DNA of 8,830 nucleotides from Calditerrivibrio sp. Lineage in GTDB: Bacteria; Chrysiogenota; Deferribacteres; Deferribacterales; Calditerrivibrionaceae. The DNA is taken from positions 1 through 8,830 of the forward strand of contig JAIWOA010000124.1 of NCBI GenBank assembly GCA_020217115.1, written 5' to 3'. The position numbers and the translations under genes were made by a program. A model generated the notes under the pieces. That model was not told the DNA's origin. It saw only the letters and a list, made by a program, of their open reading frames with translations, and searched no databases. Numbering within the stretch: position 1 is the stretch's first letter; every line of letters begins with the position of its first letter. Shown piece after piece: positions 1 to 6,536 of this stretch.

Positions 1-18
1 CCATTCTATAACCTCCCC
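1..18 (-). promoter_or_regulatory. Ribosome binding site and start codon of a minus-strand gene leaving the window
   Basis: Read on the minus strand, GGGGAGG (bases 18-12) is followed by 7 bases and then ATG (bases 4-2). The same spacing and near-identical SD are used by the metal-binding protein gene that starts at 2839. This suggests a gene in the same direction as recJ, starting about 180 bases beyond the recJ stop and running off the left edge. Only the start codon is visible, so nothing can be said about the product. The stretch 19-184 between it and recJ is very AT-rich from about base 107; I found no convincing terminator hairpin or promoter in it. Two rival short readings cover the same bases: a plus-strand open tail ending at TAA 85-87, and a minus-strand ORF from ATG at 78. 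Neither has a comparable signal. Confidence 0.42.
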
Positions 19-184
19 AAGAAGATGGGAAAAAATGGGAGTATTAAAAACTACATTGAAAAATCTATTTATACTCATCCTTTATAAGCTGGGGGTAGAC
101 GAAAAAAAGATTTATAAAATATACTACAATAACTAAAGATAACATTTAAACAATTAATCAATAAAATAGGATTAAACTAAATTT

Positions 185-1831
185 TTACAAAACATTCGAT
201 ATTATAAGCTGAATATACTCATTCCCATTAAAATAGTTTATGTCAAGGGATGCAATAAAATCCAGTTTATCCCCCAGTTGAAATTCAGCAGGGTAATTAA
301 ACCAGATCCCCTTTAATCTATTTCTACCATCTGTGAAGGTAATCAAAAGATGCTTACCATTAACAATAGTCATATATTCTGCAACATCAACATTTTTAAA
401 GAGAAACTCTGGAGTTTCATTCCCATATCCAAATGGTTCCAGAAGGGAAATCTGTTTTACAAATTCGATGCTTACATCTCCCAGACTTAACTCAAGATCG
501 TAATTTATCTTATATGTAAAACTTGATTCTGGAAGTCTCGTTAAAACCTGCTCAAAAATATTAGCAAAGCTTGGAAAATCGTCAGCATTTATAGAAAGAC
601 CACAGGCTTTTGTATGGCCACCAAAATGGAGCATCAATCCCGGAGCTATTCTGTTTACCTCATTTAATGCATCAAAAAGGTTTATATCTTGAGTAGATCT
701 ACCGGAACCACTTATCACAAAACCGTCGTCCCATCGATCCAAACTTGTGCCAAAAAGTATCGTAGGTTTATTAAATCTCTCTACAAGCCTTGAAGCAACT
801 ATCCCTACAACACCTTTGTTCCATCCTTTATCAAAAAGAGTTATCCCCCTCCTTTCCATACTAACTCTACTCAGAGCATCATCAAAAATATTATCACATT
901 CCTTCTGCCTCAATCTATTCAGCTCTTCAAGCTCCAATGCTATCTTTTCAGCTTCAGCCTCACTATTGGAAGTAAGCAGCTGCAGACTTTTATCAGCTAT
1001 TTCCATCCTACCACTTGCGTTAATTCTGGGCCCAAATACAAAACCATGGTGGTATGCCTTAATATCCCTTTTAACACCTGCAATCTTCTTCAACATCTTT
1101 ATCCCAATAGATGGATTGCTATTTGCAACATATAGTCCATATTTTACAAGTATTCTATTGTCTCCAACAAGTGGAACAACATCAGCAACTGTAGCAAGTC
1201 CAACTATATCCAGATATCTTTTAAGGTCAAAACCTTTTAATCCCATAGCCAATTTTAATGCATGGATTAATTTAAATGAGATTCCACACCCACAGAGAAA
1301 ATAATCACTATCATCCTCTTTTTTTCTTATCTTTGGATTTATTATTATATCAGCATCAGGCAATTTATCAAAGGGGAGGTGGTGATCTGTGACAACTACA
1401 AATACAGAATGTTCTTTTAAGTATTTAACTGCATCTACAGATCCAATACCACAATCAAAGGTGATCAGCATATCAAAGGGTTCTTTTTCTATCTCATTTC
1501 TTAATCTATCAATATTTAGTCCATAACCATCTTTGAATCTGTTTGGTATTACAAATCTGAAGTTTTTAAAATCTATATCCATCAAAAATCTTCCAAATAT
1601 TGCACAAGAGCTTACCCCATCGACATCATAATCCCCATAAATTAAAATCTTTTTATTATTTTTTATAAATGAAACTATTTTTAAAGCATCATCAATATCG
1701 ATAAGAGATTCTGTTTTTGAAAGATGCTCTGGGGAAGGGTTTAAAAATTTATAAATATCTTTAACCCCCCTTTTTTCAAGGAGAGTTTTTATTAAAGGGG
1801 ACACAGATTCTGCTCTAATAGTCATCTGCAT
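185..1831 (-). CDS. recJ: Single-stranded-DNA-specific 5'-3' exonuclease RecJ
   Basis: RecJ is a cytoplasmic nuclease of the DHH phosphoesterase superfamily. It resects 5' ends of single-stranded DNA in RecF-type recombination, base excision and mismatch repair. All family landmarks are present in this 548-residue protein. The DHH core has YGDYDVDG (65-72), FDCGIG (125-130), TDHH (148-151) and ATVADVVPL (213-221), which carry the metal-binding Asp and His residues. GPRINASGR lies at 267-275. The DHHA1 domain has GWNKGVVGIVASRL (336-349), SGSGRS (374-379) and HFGGHTKACG (402-411). The C-terminal OB-fold region begins around LEPFGYGNETPEF (464-476). Length is normal for a bacterial RecJ (E. coli 577). 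The start at 1831 is the only ATG after an in-frame stop at 1859-1861, apart from a second ATG at 1825. The SD in front of it is poor, while a better SD (AAGGAT, 1866-1861) serves a short overlapping ORF. A terminator at 1913-1959 separates recJ from the upstream gene, so it probably has its own promoter within 1854-1912, though no clear -35/-10 pair was found. Confidence 0.96.
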   Translation of the reverse strand: MQMTIRAESVSPLIKTLLEKRGVKDIYKFLNPSPEHLSKTESLIDIDDALKIVSFIKNNKKILIYGDYDVDGVSSCAIFGRFLMDIDFKNFRFVIPNRFKDGYGLNIDRLRNEIEKEPFDMLITFDCGIGSVDAVKYLKEHSVFVVVTDHHLPFDKLPDADIIINPKIRKKEDDSDYFLCGCGISFKLIHALKLAMGLKGFDLKRYLDIVGLATVADVVPLVGDNRILVKYGLYVANSNPSIGIKMLKKIAGVKRDIKAYHHGFVFGPRINASGRMEIADKSLQLLTSNSEAEAEKIALELEELNRLRQKECDNIFDDALSRVSMERRGITLFDKGWNKGVVGIVASRLVERFNKPTILFGTSLDRWDDGFVISGSGRSTQDINLFDALNEVNRIAPGLMLHFGGHTKACGLSINADDFPSFANIFEQVLTRLPESSFTYKINYDLELSLGDVSIEFVKQISLLEPFGYGNETPEFLFKNVDVAEYMTIVNGKHLLITFTDGRNRLKGIWFNYPAEFQLGDKLDFIASLDINYFNGNEYIQLIISNVL

Positions 1832-1853
1832 GATATACCAAAAAAACTGACAT
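1815..1853 (-). other. Possible 12-codon leader ORF overlapping the recJ start
   Basis: On the minus strand AAGGAT (1866-1861) is followed by 7 bases and an ATG at 1853. This opens a 12-codon frame, reading MSVFLVYHADDY, that stops at TAG 1817-1815, inside the first codons of recJ in a different frame. The SD and its spacing are better than anything in front of the recJ ATG at 1831. Ribosomes finishing this frame would stop close to recJ's ATGs at 1831 and 1825, an arrangement typical of translational coupling. It could equally be chance in AT-rich DNA; the peptide resembles nothing I know. Confidence 0.25.
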
Positions 1854-1912
1854 AATATTTATCCTTATCTATACGAAAATTAGATTAACATAAAAAGAAA
1901 CAAAAATACAAG

Positions 1913-1959
1913 AAAAAAGGTTATCCTATCTAAACAATAAAGGGTTAGAAGAATAACCT
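1913..1959 (-). terminator. Rho-independent terminator of the metal-binding protein gene
   Basis: In the minus-strand direction a hairpin with 7-bp outer arms (AGGTTAT and ATAACCT, bases 1959-1953 and 1924-1918) encloses a second helix (TCTAA at 1949-1945 with TTAGA at 1933-1929). It is followed at once by a run of six T (1918-1913, sharing the last stem base). It lies about 25 bases beyond the stop of the substrate-binding protein gene (1985), the expected place. The stem is AT-rich and interrupted by an internal loop, so it may be only moderately strong. Confidence 0.6.
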
Positions 1960-1984
1960 ATAAACTTATTACAAGAATGATCTT

Positions 1985-2839
1985 TTACCTGAGGGCATCA
2001 GCTATCTTCAAAGATACCTCCCTCATATTTTCTGTCCATTCATATTTAAGAGGATCTATTTTTATAATTTCTGCTCCAATCTCCCTGCTCAAAGACTCTA
2101 CAGTTTTTGCAGATATCTGTGGTTGAACAAAGATTACCTTTATCCCATGTTTTTTAGCAATATCTATTACCTTTGCAAATTCTTTTGGAGATGGCTCTTT
2201 CCCCTCAACTTCAACTGATATCTGATTTAAGTTATAATCCCTTGCAAAATATCCCCAGGCTGGATGGAAAACAAGGAAATTTTTATTTACCTTTGTGTTC
2301 ATCTTTTGTAAAGCTTCCTCTTTTAACGCTTTTATCTCTTTGATCAAGTCATTGGATCTTTTTTCATAAACTGTTTTATTTGCCTGATCAAGCTGTATAA
2401 ATGCATCTCTGGTATTTTCAACTATCTTTATCATATTATCAACTGAAAGCCAGATATGTGGATCATGATGCAATTTACCTTTAGCCTTCCCATGCTGATG
2501 ATCTTCCATTCTCAATTTTTCTATCCCTTTATCAACCCTTACTACAGGCAGCTTGCTATTCAAACTCAATAATTTTCTAAGCCATACCTCATCTAACGTT
2601 TCTTCAAGGCTGAAATATGCTGTAGCATTGGCAACTTCTTTAAGTAAGGATATCTTAGGTTCGTAGGTGTGTACATTTGCCCCCTTTGGAATAATCTCAA
2701 CCACTTTCCATTGATCTTCTGCAATCTTTTCAGTGATAAATTTTTGTGGCAAAATGGTAACAGCCACTGACCTGTCTGCTGCTTGAGAAAGCACAGAAAA
2801 ACCTAAAAAGATCATAAAAAGTATCAAAAACTTCTTCAT
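1985..2839 (-). CDS. Periplasmic zinc/manganese-type ABC transporter substrate-binding protein (ZnuA/TroA family)
   Basis: This is a 284-residue cluster A-I metal-binding lipobox-free periplasmic protein. It would capture Zn2+ (or Mn2+) and hand it to an inner-membrane ABC permease. A signal peptide covers about residues 1-20 (MKK, then a hydrophobic stretch to VLSQAA). Candidate metal ligands sit at the family positions: His57 in NVHTYEP, His128 in HHDPHIWLS, His192 in VFHPAWGYFARDY and Asp262 in KIDPL. A short His-rich loop (His114, His116, His124, His125) precedes the second ligand, as in zinc-type members. The start is set at 2839 rather than at in-frame ATGs further upstream (2893, 2854), because GGAGG with 7-base spacing precedes it and the signal peptide then begins with MKK. 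No permease (ZnuB) or ATPase (ZnuC) gene is adjacent, and a terminator follows, so it appears monocistronic. Zn versus Mn specificity cannot be settled from sequence; the His loop favours zinc. Confidence 0.88.
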   Translation of the reverse strand: MKKFLILFMIFLGFSVLSQAADRSVAVTILPQKFITEKIAEDQWKVVEIIPKGANVHTYEPKISLLKEVANATAYFSLEETLDEVWLRKLLSLNSKLPVVRVDKGIEKLRMEDHQHGKAKGKLHHDPHIWLSVDNMIKIVENTRDAFIQLDQANKTVYEKRSNDLIKEIKALKEEALQKMNTKVNKNFLVFHPAWGYFARDYNLNQISVEVEGKEPSPKEFAKVIDIAKKHGIKVIFVQPQISAKTVESLSREIGAEIIKIDPLKYEWTENMREVSLKIADALR

Positions 2840-2881
2840 AATAACAACCTCCATATTAATTTTTAATCTAATTGCACAACG

Positions 2882-2912
2882 TATATATTGCAACTCAGTC
2901 GCATTTTGTCAA
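2882..2912 (-). promoter_or_regulatory. Candidate promoter for the metal-binding protein gene
   Basis: On the minus strand a perfect TTGACA lies at 2912-2907. A -10-like TATATA lies at 2887-2882 (19-base spacer), with AATATA at 2889-2884 (17-base spacer) as an alternative reading. This would give a leader of about 35-40 bases before the ATG at 2839. An inverted repeat TTGCA (2872-2876) / TGCAA (2889-2893) spans the expected transcription start and could bind a regulator. The -10 is weak in either reading. Confidence 0.35.
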
Positions 2913-2937
2913 TAGTTTTATATCACAAATTTTCTTA

Positions 2938-2956
2938 TATAATGATAATTATTGAC
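2938..2956. promoter_or_regulatory. Fur/Zur-type operator between the divergent genes
   Basis: TATAATGATAATTATTGAC matches the 19-base Fur consensus GATAATGATAATCATTATC at 15 of 19 positions by direct comparison. The same stretch also reads as a 7-1-7 inverted repeat of the Fur/PerR/Zur type (TGATAAT, T, ATTGACA; 2943-2957) with two mismatches in the right half. It overlaps the -35 of the surE-side promoter and lies about 100 bases upstream of the znuA-like start. A Fur-superfamily repressor binding here would shut off the rightward operon directly; an effect on the leftward gene is less certain because of the distance. Which family member binds cannot be told from the site. Confidence 0.5.
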
Positions 2957-2981
2957 ATAAAAGCATAATATATGCTATTTT
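2952..2981 (+). promoter_or_regulatory. Candidate sigma-70 promoter of the surE operon
   Basis: A perfect -35 (TTGACA, 2952-2957) is followed after 18 bases by TATTTT (2976-2981), which carries an upstream TG (TGC, 2973-2975) typical of an extended -10. The predicted start near 2988 would leave a leader of only about 10 bases with the SD at its very 5' end. The spacer contains a small palindrome, GCATA-ATA-TATGC (2963-2975). The -35 lies inside the Fur/Zur-type box. Confidence 0.42.
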
Positions 2982-2998
2982 ATAAACAAGGTGTGTAT

Positions 2999-3754
2999 AT
3001 GAAAATTCTTCTAACCAATGACGACGGAATATACTCAAAGGGTATATATGCTGCTTATCAGGAATTGTCTAAGATTGCAGAAGTTGTAGTAGTTGCACCG
3101 ATAATGGAGCAAAGTGCAGTTGGACATTCAATAACAATATCTGATCCACTCAGGATATATGAAGTTTCAAGAAAAGATAAATTTTTTGGTTATGGAGTAA
3201 AGGGTACTCCAGCTGATTGTATAAAACTTGCTTTCTATGATATTTTGACAACAAAACCGGACATAGTTGTCTCAGGAATAAATCATGGAGCAAATCTTGC
3301 ATCCAATGTTATATATTCTGGAACGGTTTCTGCAGCTACAGAGGCAGCTTTGCAGGGGGTAAAGTCCTTTGCAATAAGTATGGCATCTATCGATTACACA
3401 AATTTTGCAGCTGCTGCTGAGTTTGCAAGAGAGTTTAGTGAACTTTTTTACAAAATGGATGTCAATCATAATGTAGTGTTTAATGTAAATGTACCTCCCC
3501 TTGGAAAGGATGAAATAAAAGGGTGGAGATACACCGTTCAAGGTAAGAGTAAGTACCTTGATACTTTTGAAAAAAGGGTTGATCCGAGGGGTAATACATA
3601 TTTCTGGCTTACAGGAGAAAAGATAGAGGTGAATCCTGGTGAATATTGTGATGATTATTGGATTTCAAAGGGTTATATTAGCGTTACCCCATTGAAGTAT
3701 GATCTCACAGATTATGAACTATTTAATAAATTATCGGAGAGGAATGAAAAATGA
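2999..3754 (+). CDS. surE: 5'/3'-nucleotidase SurE (survival protein)
   Basis: SurE is a metal-dependent cytoplasmic phosphatase that removes phosphate from nucleoside monophosphates and is linked to stationary-phase survival. The 251-residue protein has the family layout: ILLTNDDG at the N-terminus (Asp8, Asp9), Ser39 in the APIMEQSAVGHSIT loop, KGTPADCIKLA (68-78), the SGINHGANLASNVIYSGT block (92-109, with Asn95), and NVNVPP (162-167). Asp8, Asp9, Ser39 and Asn95 are the expected metal-site positions. The start at 2999 is preferred over an in-frame ATG at 2972, because AAGGTG precedes it closely and SurE proteins begin directly at the first beta strand (MKILLTNDDG). The 2972 ATG also lies within the predicted promoter. 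It is the first gene of a tightly packed operon, and its last codons overlap the next ATG by 4 bases (ATGA). Confidence 0.95.
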   Translation: MKILLTNDDGIYSKGIYAAYQELSKIAEVVVVAPIMEQSAVGHSITISDPLRIYEVSRKDKFFGYGVKGTPADCIKLAFYDILTTKPDIVVSGINHGANLASNVIYSGTVSAATEAALQGVKSFAISMASIDYTNFAAAAEFAREFSELFYKMDVNHNVVFNVNVPPLGKDEIKGWRYTVQGKSKYLDTFEKRVDPRGNTYFWLTGEKIEVNPGEYCDDYWISKGYISVTPLKYDLTDYELFNKLSERNEK

Positions 3755-3861
3755 AAAGGATGATTATCATCTTATCACTATTACTTTCAATTTTTGCCTT
3801 TTATGGTTGTGAAGGATGTTCGCAAAGTAACCCCAGCTCCCCTGACCAAACACAGAAATAA
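3751..3861 (+). CDS. Small 36-residue exported peptide, candidate lipoprotein
   Basis: This tiny gene fills the whole gap between surE and the TPR gene. Its ATG overlaps the surE stop (ATGA) and its TAA shares a base with the next ATG (TAATG). GGAGAGGA (3736-3743) lies 7 bases upstream, a better SD than most in the window. The product has a positive N-terminus (MKR), a hydrophobic core to about residue 18, then FYGC with Cys20, and a polar tail rich in Ser, Gln, Asn and Pro. FYGC is an imperfect lipobox, since -3 and -2 are normally small or aliphatic. If Cys20 is lipidated, the mature part is only 17 residues and contains a second Cys in C-E-G-C. I do not recognise a family. Function is unknown; a small envelope accessory of the ExbBD-TonB set is a guess from position only. 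Confidence 0.62.
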   Translation: MKRMIIILSLLLSIFAFYGCEGCSQSNPSSPDQTQK

Positions 3862-6536
3862 TGAAAAAATATATATACATTCTTCTTTTATTGTTTATTA
3901 CTCAAAGTTTGGCTATATCAAGGGTCAAATTGCCAGAGTTTTCTTTTACAGGGAAGGAGATAGGAAGTGTTTCAGTAAAACCTTCCTATCCTGAAATAAA
4001 TATCAATTTTAAAGTCCAATCAGGTATAGATATATTTCTTGAAAAGATGAAATTAGAGCAGAAAGGAGTAAATACAAGATCCTATAGTTTTGAAGAACCT
4101 GGCTTCATGTTTGGGGGTACTTTCAGAACAGCTATTGCATCTATCTTTGTAGGGGATAAGGCATATAGAAATTATATAGCAAAAAAATTTTTCAATAAAG
4201 AATATGCCTATGTGATTGATGGTTATGAAAACTATCATGAAAAGCTTAAAGGTGGTGACCTCGAAAAAGAGATAAAGTTCTTCTATGCATTATCCCTTAT
4301 GGAGATGGGTAATATAAAATCCAGCATTCCGCTTCTTAAAGAGCTGTCTTCTGGCACAGATAACATGACATACTATTCACAGGACAAATTATTTGAATAT
4401 CTGACAAAAATAGGTGATTCTGATGGTAAGTTAGATATATGTAACAGGATAAATCGGTTTACCGAATACGGATTGTACAACTGTTTAGATACCTATTATA
4501 AAAAAGATATGTTTGACAATGTGATAAAACTATCCGATCAAAACAGGGAGATCCTGAATAAAAACAAACAGCTCGATACATACAAGATAGCTTCTCTATA
4601 TATGAAAGGGGATTTAAAATCTCTGCTGGGCTATGATCCAGATTTCTATAAAGACGTTGCAGGTTATATAGCTGATGCATACCTTGAAAAGGGGGAATGG
4701 GATAAAGCTGAAAGTATAATATCAAAGATAACCAATAAAGAAATAAAGCTATTTTACTCAGTAAAACTTGCAATACTCAAAAATGATAAACCATTCTTAA
4801 TTGTTAATGCAAATAAAATAGAAAACGACAACAATAAGCTATTTTTGATGCTTTTTTATGTAAACAGGAATTTTCCAAATGTTGATATGGAGATAATTAA
4901 TAATATCAAGTTTGAAAACCCTGTATTTTATGACTATTCAAATTTCTATACTGGAATGGTTTTATTATCGGAAAAAAGATATATTGAGGCTGCAGAGTCT
5001 CTAAACAAAATAAGTTTTTATGAAGAATTGATTGAGAATTCAATTTTTTACCTTGCTATATGCTACTACTATTCTGATTATGGCTTATCAGAGATATTCT
5101 TTAAAAAATATCTGGAAAAAGGTAAGGATAAAGAAAAAATCCTATTATCCAAATATATGCTAGGACAATTCCTTTTTGGAGACAAAAAGTACGATGAAGC
5201 ATTGGAATCTATAAAAGGTTGTAATACAAACTACTGTAATGAATTGGAAGCGGAAATCTACTTCAACAAAGGTGACTATAAAAAAGCATCTGTAAAAGCC
5301 TCCCATCTGTTTACAGACAGAGGCTATCTGATAGCTGCATCATCACTCTTTAATTTGCAAAACTATGAAGGAGCATTGGTATATCTGAAAAGAATCGAAA
5401 AAAATAGCAGAGATTCTGATCTTCTGGCAATGTTAACATATTTCAAACTCTCAAAAATAGATCAGGGGTTGGATATATATAAAAAATACAATTATGACAA
5501 AGATTTTACTGACAATGCTGCCAGATATCTGTACCTTAGTGGTAACTATTCAGATGTCATAAATATACTTCGTTCAAAGGAAAAAATAAATAGTGAGCAG
5601 GAGCTGATGCTTGCCAATTCCTATTTCTCCATAGGTAAATATGATGAGGCAATCAAGAGATATTTTTTACTGATTGATAAAAAATTATACATCTACGAAT
5701 CATCTATGGCAATATTTTCAATAGCACAAAACCAGAAAGATACAGGTTATGTTGATAAACTGATAACGAAGATATCTACAATGAAATTTGAAAATAAGGA
5801 TATCCTATCTTTAAACCTAATAAGATATCTTAAGGAAAATGGGAACAACAAAATAGCTCTGGAGAAACTCAACCAATTCATGAAAAATTTTCCAACCTCC
5901 AACTACCTGAAAGATGCTTATCTACTCAGGGGATATTTACATGAAAGTTTAGGACTTTATGATGAATGTATAAAGGATTCAGATAGAGTTCTTGAATACA
6001 GCAGTAAAGATGAAGAGGCAAAATTTGTAAAGGCTATGTGCCTAAAAAATATAAACAAAAAGAGTGCTCTGGAAATCTATCAGGAGCTTGCAGACAAAAG
6101 TAAAAGATTTGAAGATGTTGCAAAAAGAGAGATCGTAATGCTCACCGAAGATCCTCTCACAATTAAAGAATCCCTTAATTATTTTAAAACAAGGGACAAT
6201 ATATTCTACTACGACAGCATGGTAAGAATGCTGGGACTCCTTGAAATGAGAAAAGAGTTCCCAGAATTTGAGGCATATATTGATGAACTTGTGGCAACAA
6301 GATCTGAAAAATATGTCCCCGTAGGATACTATTATAAAAGTGTGTTGATGTTTGTGAAAGGAGATTTTAAAAATTCATTGAATTTTGCCATGAGATGCTA
6401 CTATTTATTCCCAAAATCACCATTTACAATCAAAGCGATGCAACTTGCTTTGCAGATTTACAAAAAGAATGGGGATGTAGAGTCTGCATCAAAGATAGAA
6501 AATATTCTGGAAAAATTGAATAAAGGAGGCAATTAA
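3861..6536 (+). CDS. Large exported tetratricopeptide-repeat protein
   Basis: This 891-residue protein has a signal peptide (MKKYIYILLLLF..., cleavage probably after SLA at about residue 18) and no lipobox or later membrane span, so it is probably periplasmic. After an N-terminal region without clear repeats (about 19-130) it is almost entirely helical TPR-like units. The clearest lie at about 139-162, 265-288, 360-384, 430-452, 488-511, 580-604, 684-709 and 823-846; weaker ones lie between them, perhaps 11-13 in all. Typical TPR positions show in YIADAYLEKGEWDKAESI and ELMLANSYFSIGKYDEAIKR. TPR superhelices are protein-binding scaffolds, so a partner-binding role is likely, but no enzymatic motif is visible. 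No SD precedes the ATG, which overlaps the previous stop (TAATG), so translation probably depends on the small upstream gene. It overlaps exbB the same way. Its place directly before exbB-exbD-tonB suggests it works with that complex, perhaps as a periplasmic or outer-membrane adaptor; this is inference. Confidence 0.85.
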   Translation: MKKYIYILLLLFITQSLAISRVKLPEFSFTGKEIGSVSVKPSYPEININFKVQSGIDIFLEKMKLEQKGVNTRSYSFEEPGFMFGGTFRTAIASIFVGDKAYRNYIAKKFFNKEYAYVIDGYENYHEKLKGGDLEKEIKFFYALSLMEMGNIKSSIPLLKELSSGTDNMTYYSQDKLFEYLTKIGDSDGKLDICNRINRFTEYGLYNCLDTYYKKDMFDNVIKLSDQNREILNKNKQLDTYKIASLYMKGDLKSLLGYDPDFYKDVAGYIADAYLEKGEWDKAESIISKITNKEIKLFYSVKLAILKNDKPFLIVNANKIENDNNKLFLMLFYVNRNFPNVDMEIINNIKFENPVFYDYSNFYTGMVLLSEKRYIEAAESLNKISFYEELIENSIFYLAICYYYSDYGLSEIFFKKYLEKGKDKEKILLSKYMLGQFLFGDKKYDEALESIKGCNTNYCNELEAEIYFNKGDYKKASVKASHLFTDRGYLIAASSLFNLQNYEGALVYLKRIEKNSRDSDLLAMLTYFKLSKIDQGLDIYKKYNYDKDFTDNAARYLYLSGNYSDVINILRSKEKINSEQELMLANSYFSIGKYDEAIKRYFLLIDKKLYIYESSMAIFSIAQNQKDTGYVDKLITKISTMKFENKDILSLNLIRYLKENGNNKIALEKLNQFMKNFPTSNYLKDAYLLRGYLHESLGLYDECIKDSDRVLEYSSKDEEAKFVKAMCLKNINKKSALEIYQELADKSKRFEDVAKREIVMLTEDPLTIKESLNYFKTRDNIFYYDSMVRMLGLLEMRKEFPEFEAYIDELVATRSEKYVPVGYYYKSVLMFVKGDFKNSLNFAMRCYYLFPKSPFTIKAMQLALQIYKKNGDVESASKIENILEKLNKGGN

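Noticed and set aside
1..184. Remnant of an insertion sequence at the left edge
   Set aside because: No terminal inverted repeats, target duplication or recognisable transposase residues; the short plus-strand tail is too little to judge.
747..1304. Plus-strand open frame of 185 codons inside recJ
   Set aside because: It is fully antisense to the well-conserved RecJ core, has low-complexity Leu/Ser/Ile-rich composition, and no family resemblance; a shadow of recJ codon usage.
2840..2893. Longer N-terminus for the metal-binding protein, from ATG 2893 or 2854
   Set aside because: It would place 18 or 5 extra residues before a typical MKK signal peptide. The GGAGG at proper spacing points to 2839, and 2893 lies in the presumed promoter.
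2972..2998. Longer SurE start at ATG 2972
   Set aside because: It overlaps the -10 region of the predicted promoter, and SurE proteins start at the beta strand carrying the TNDDG motif. The ATG at 2999 has AAGGTG upstream.
3794..3994. Plus-strand 66-codon frame across the small ORF and the TPR start
   Set aside because: It is out of frame with both coupled genes, has no SD, and the TAATG and ATGA junctions explain the region better.
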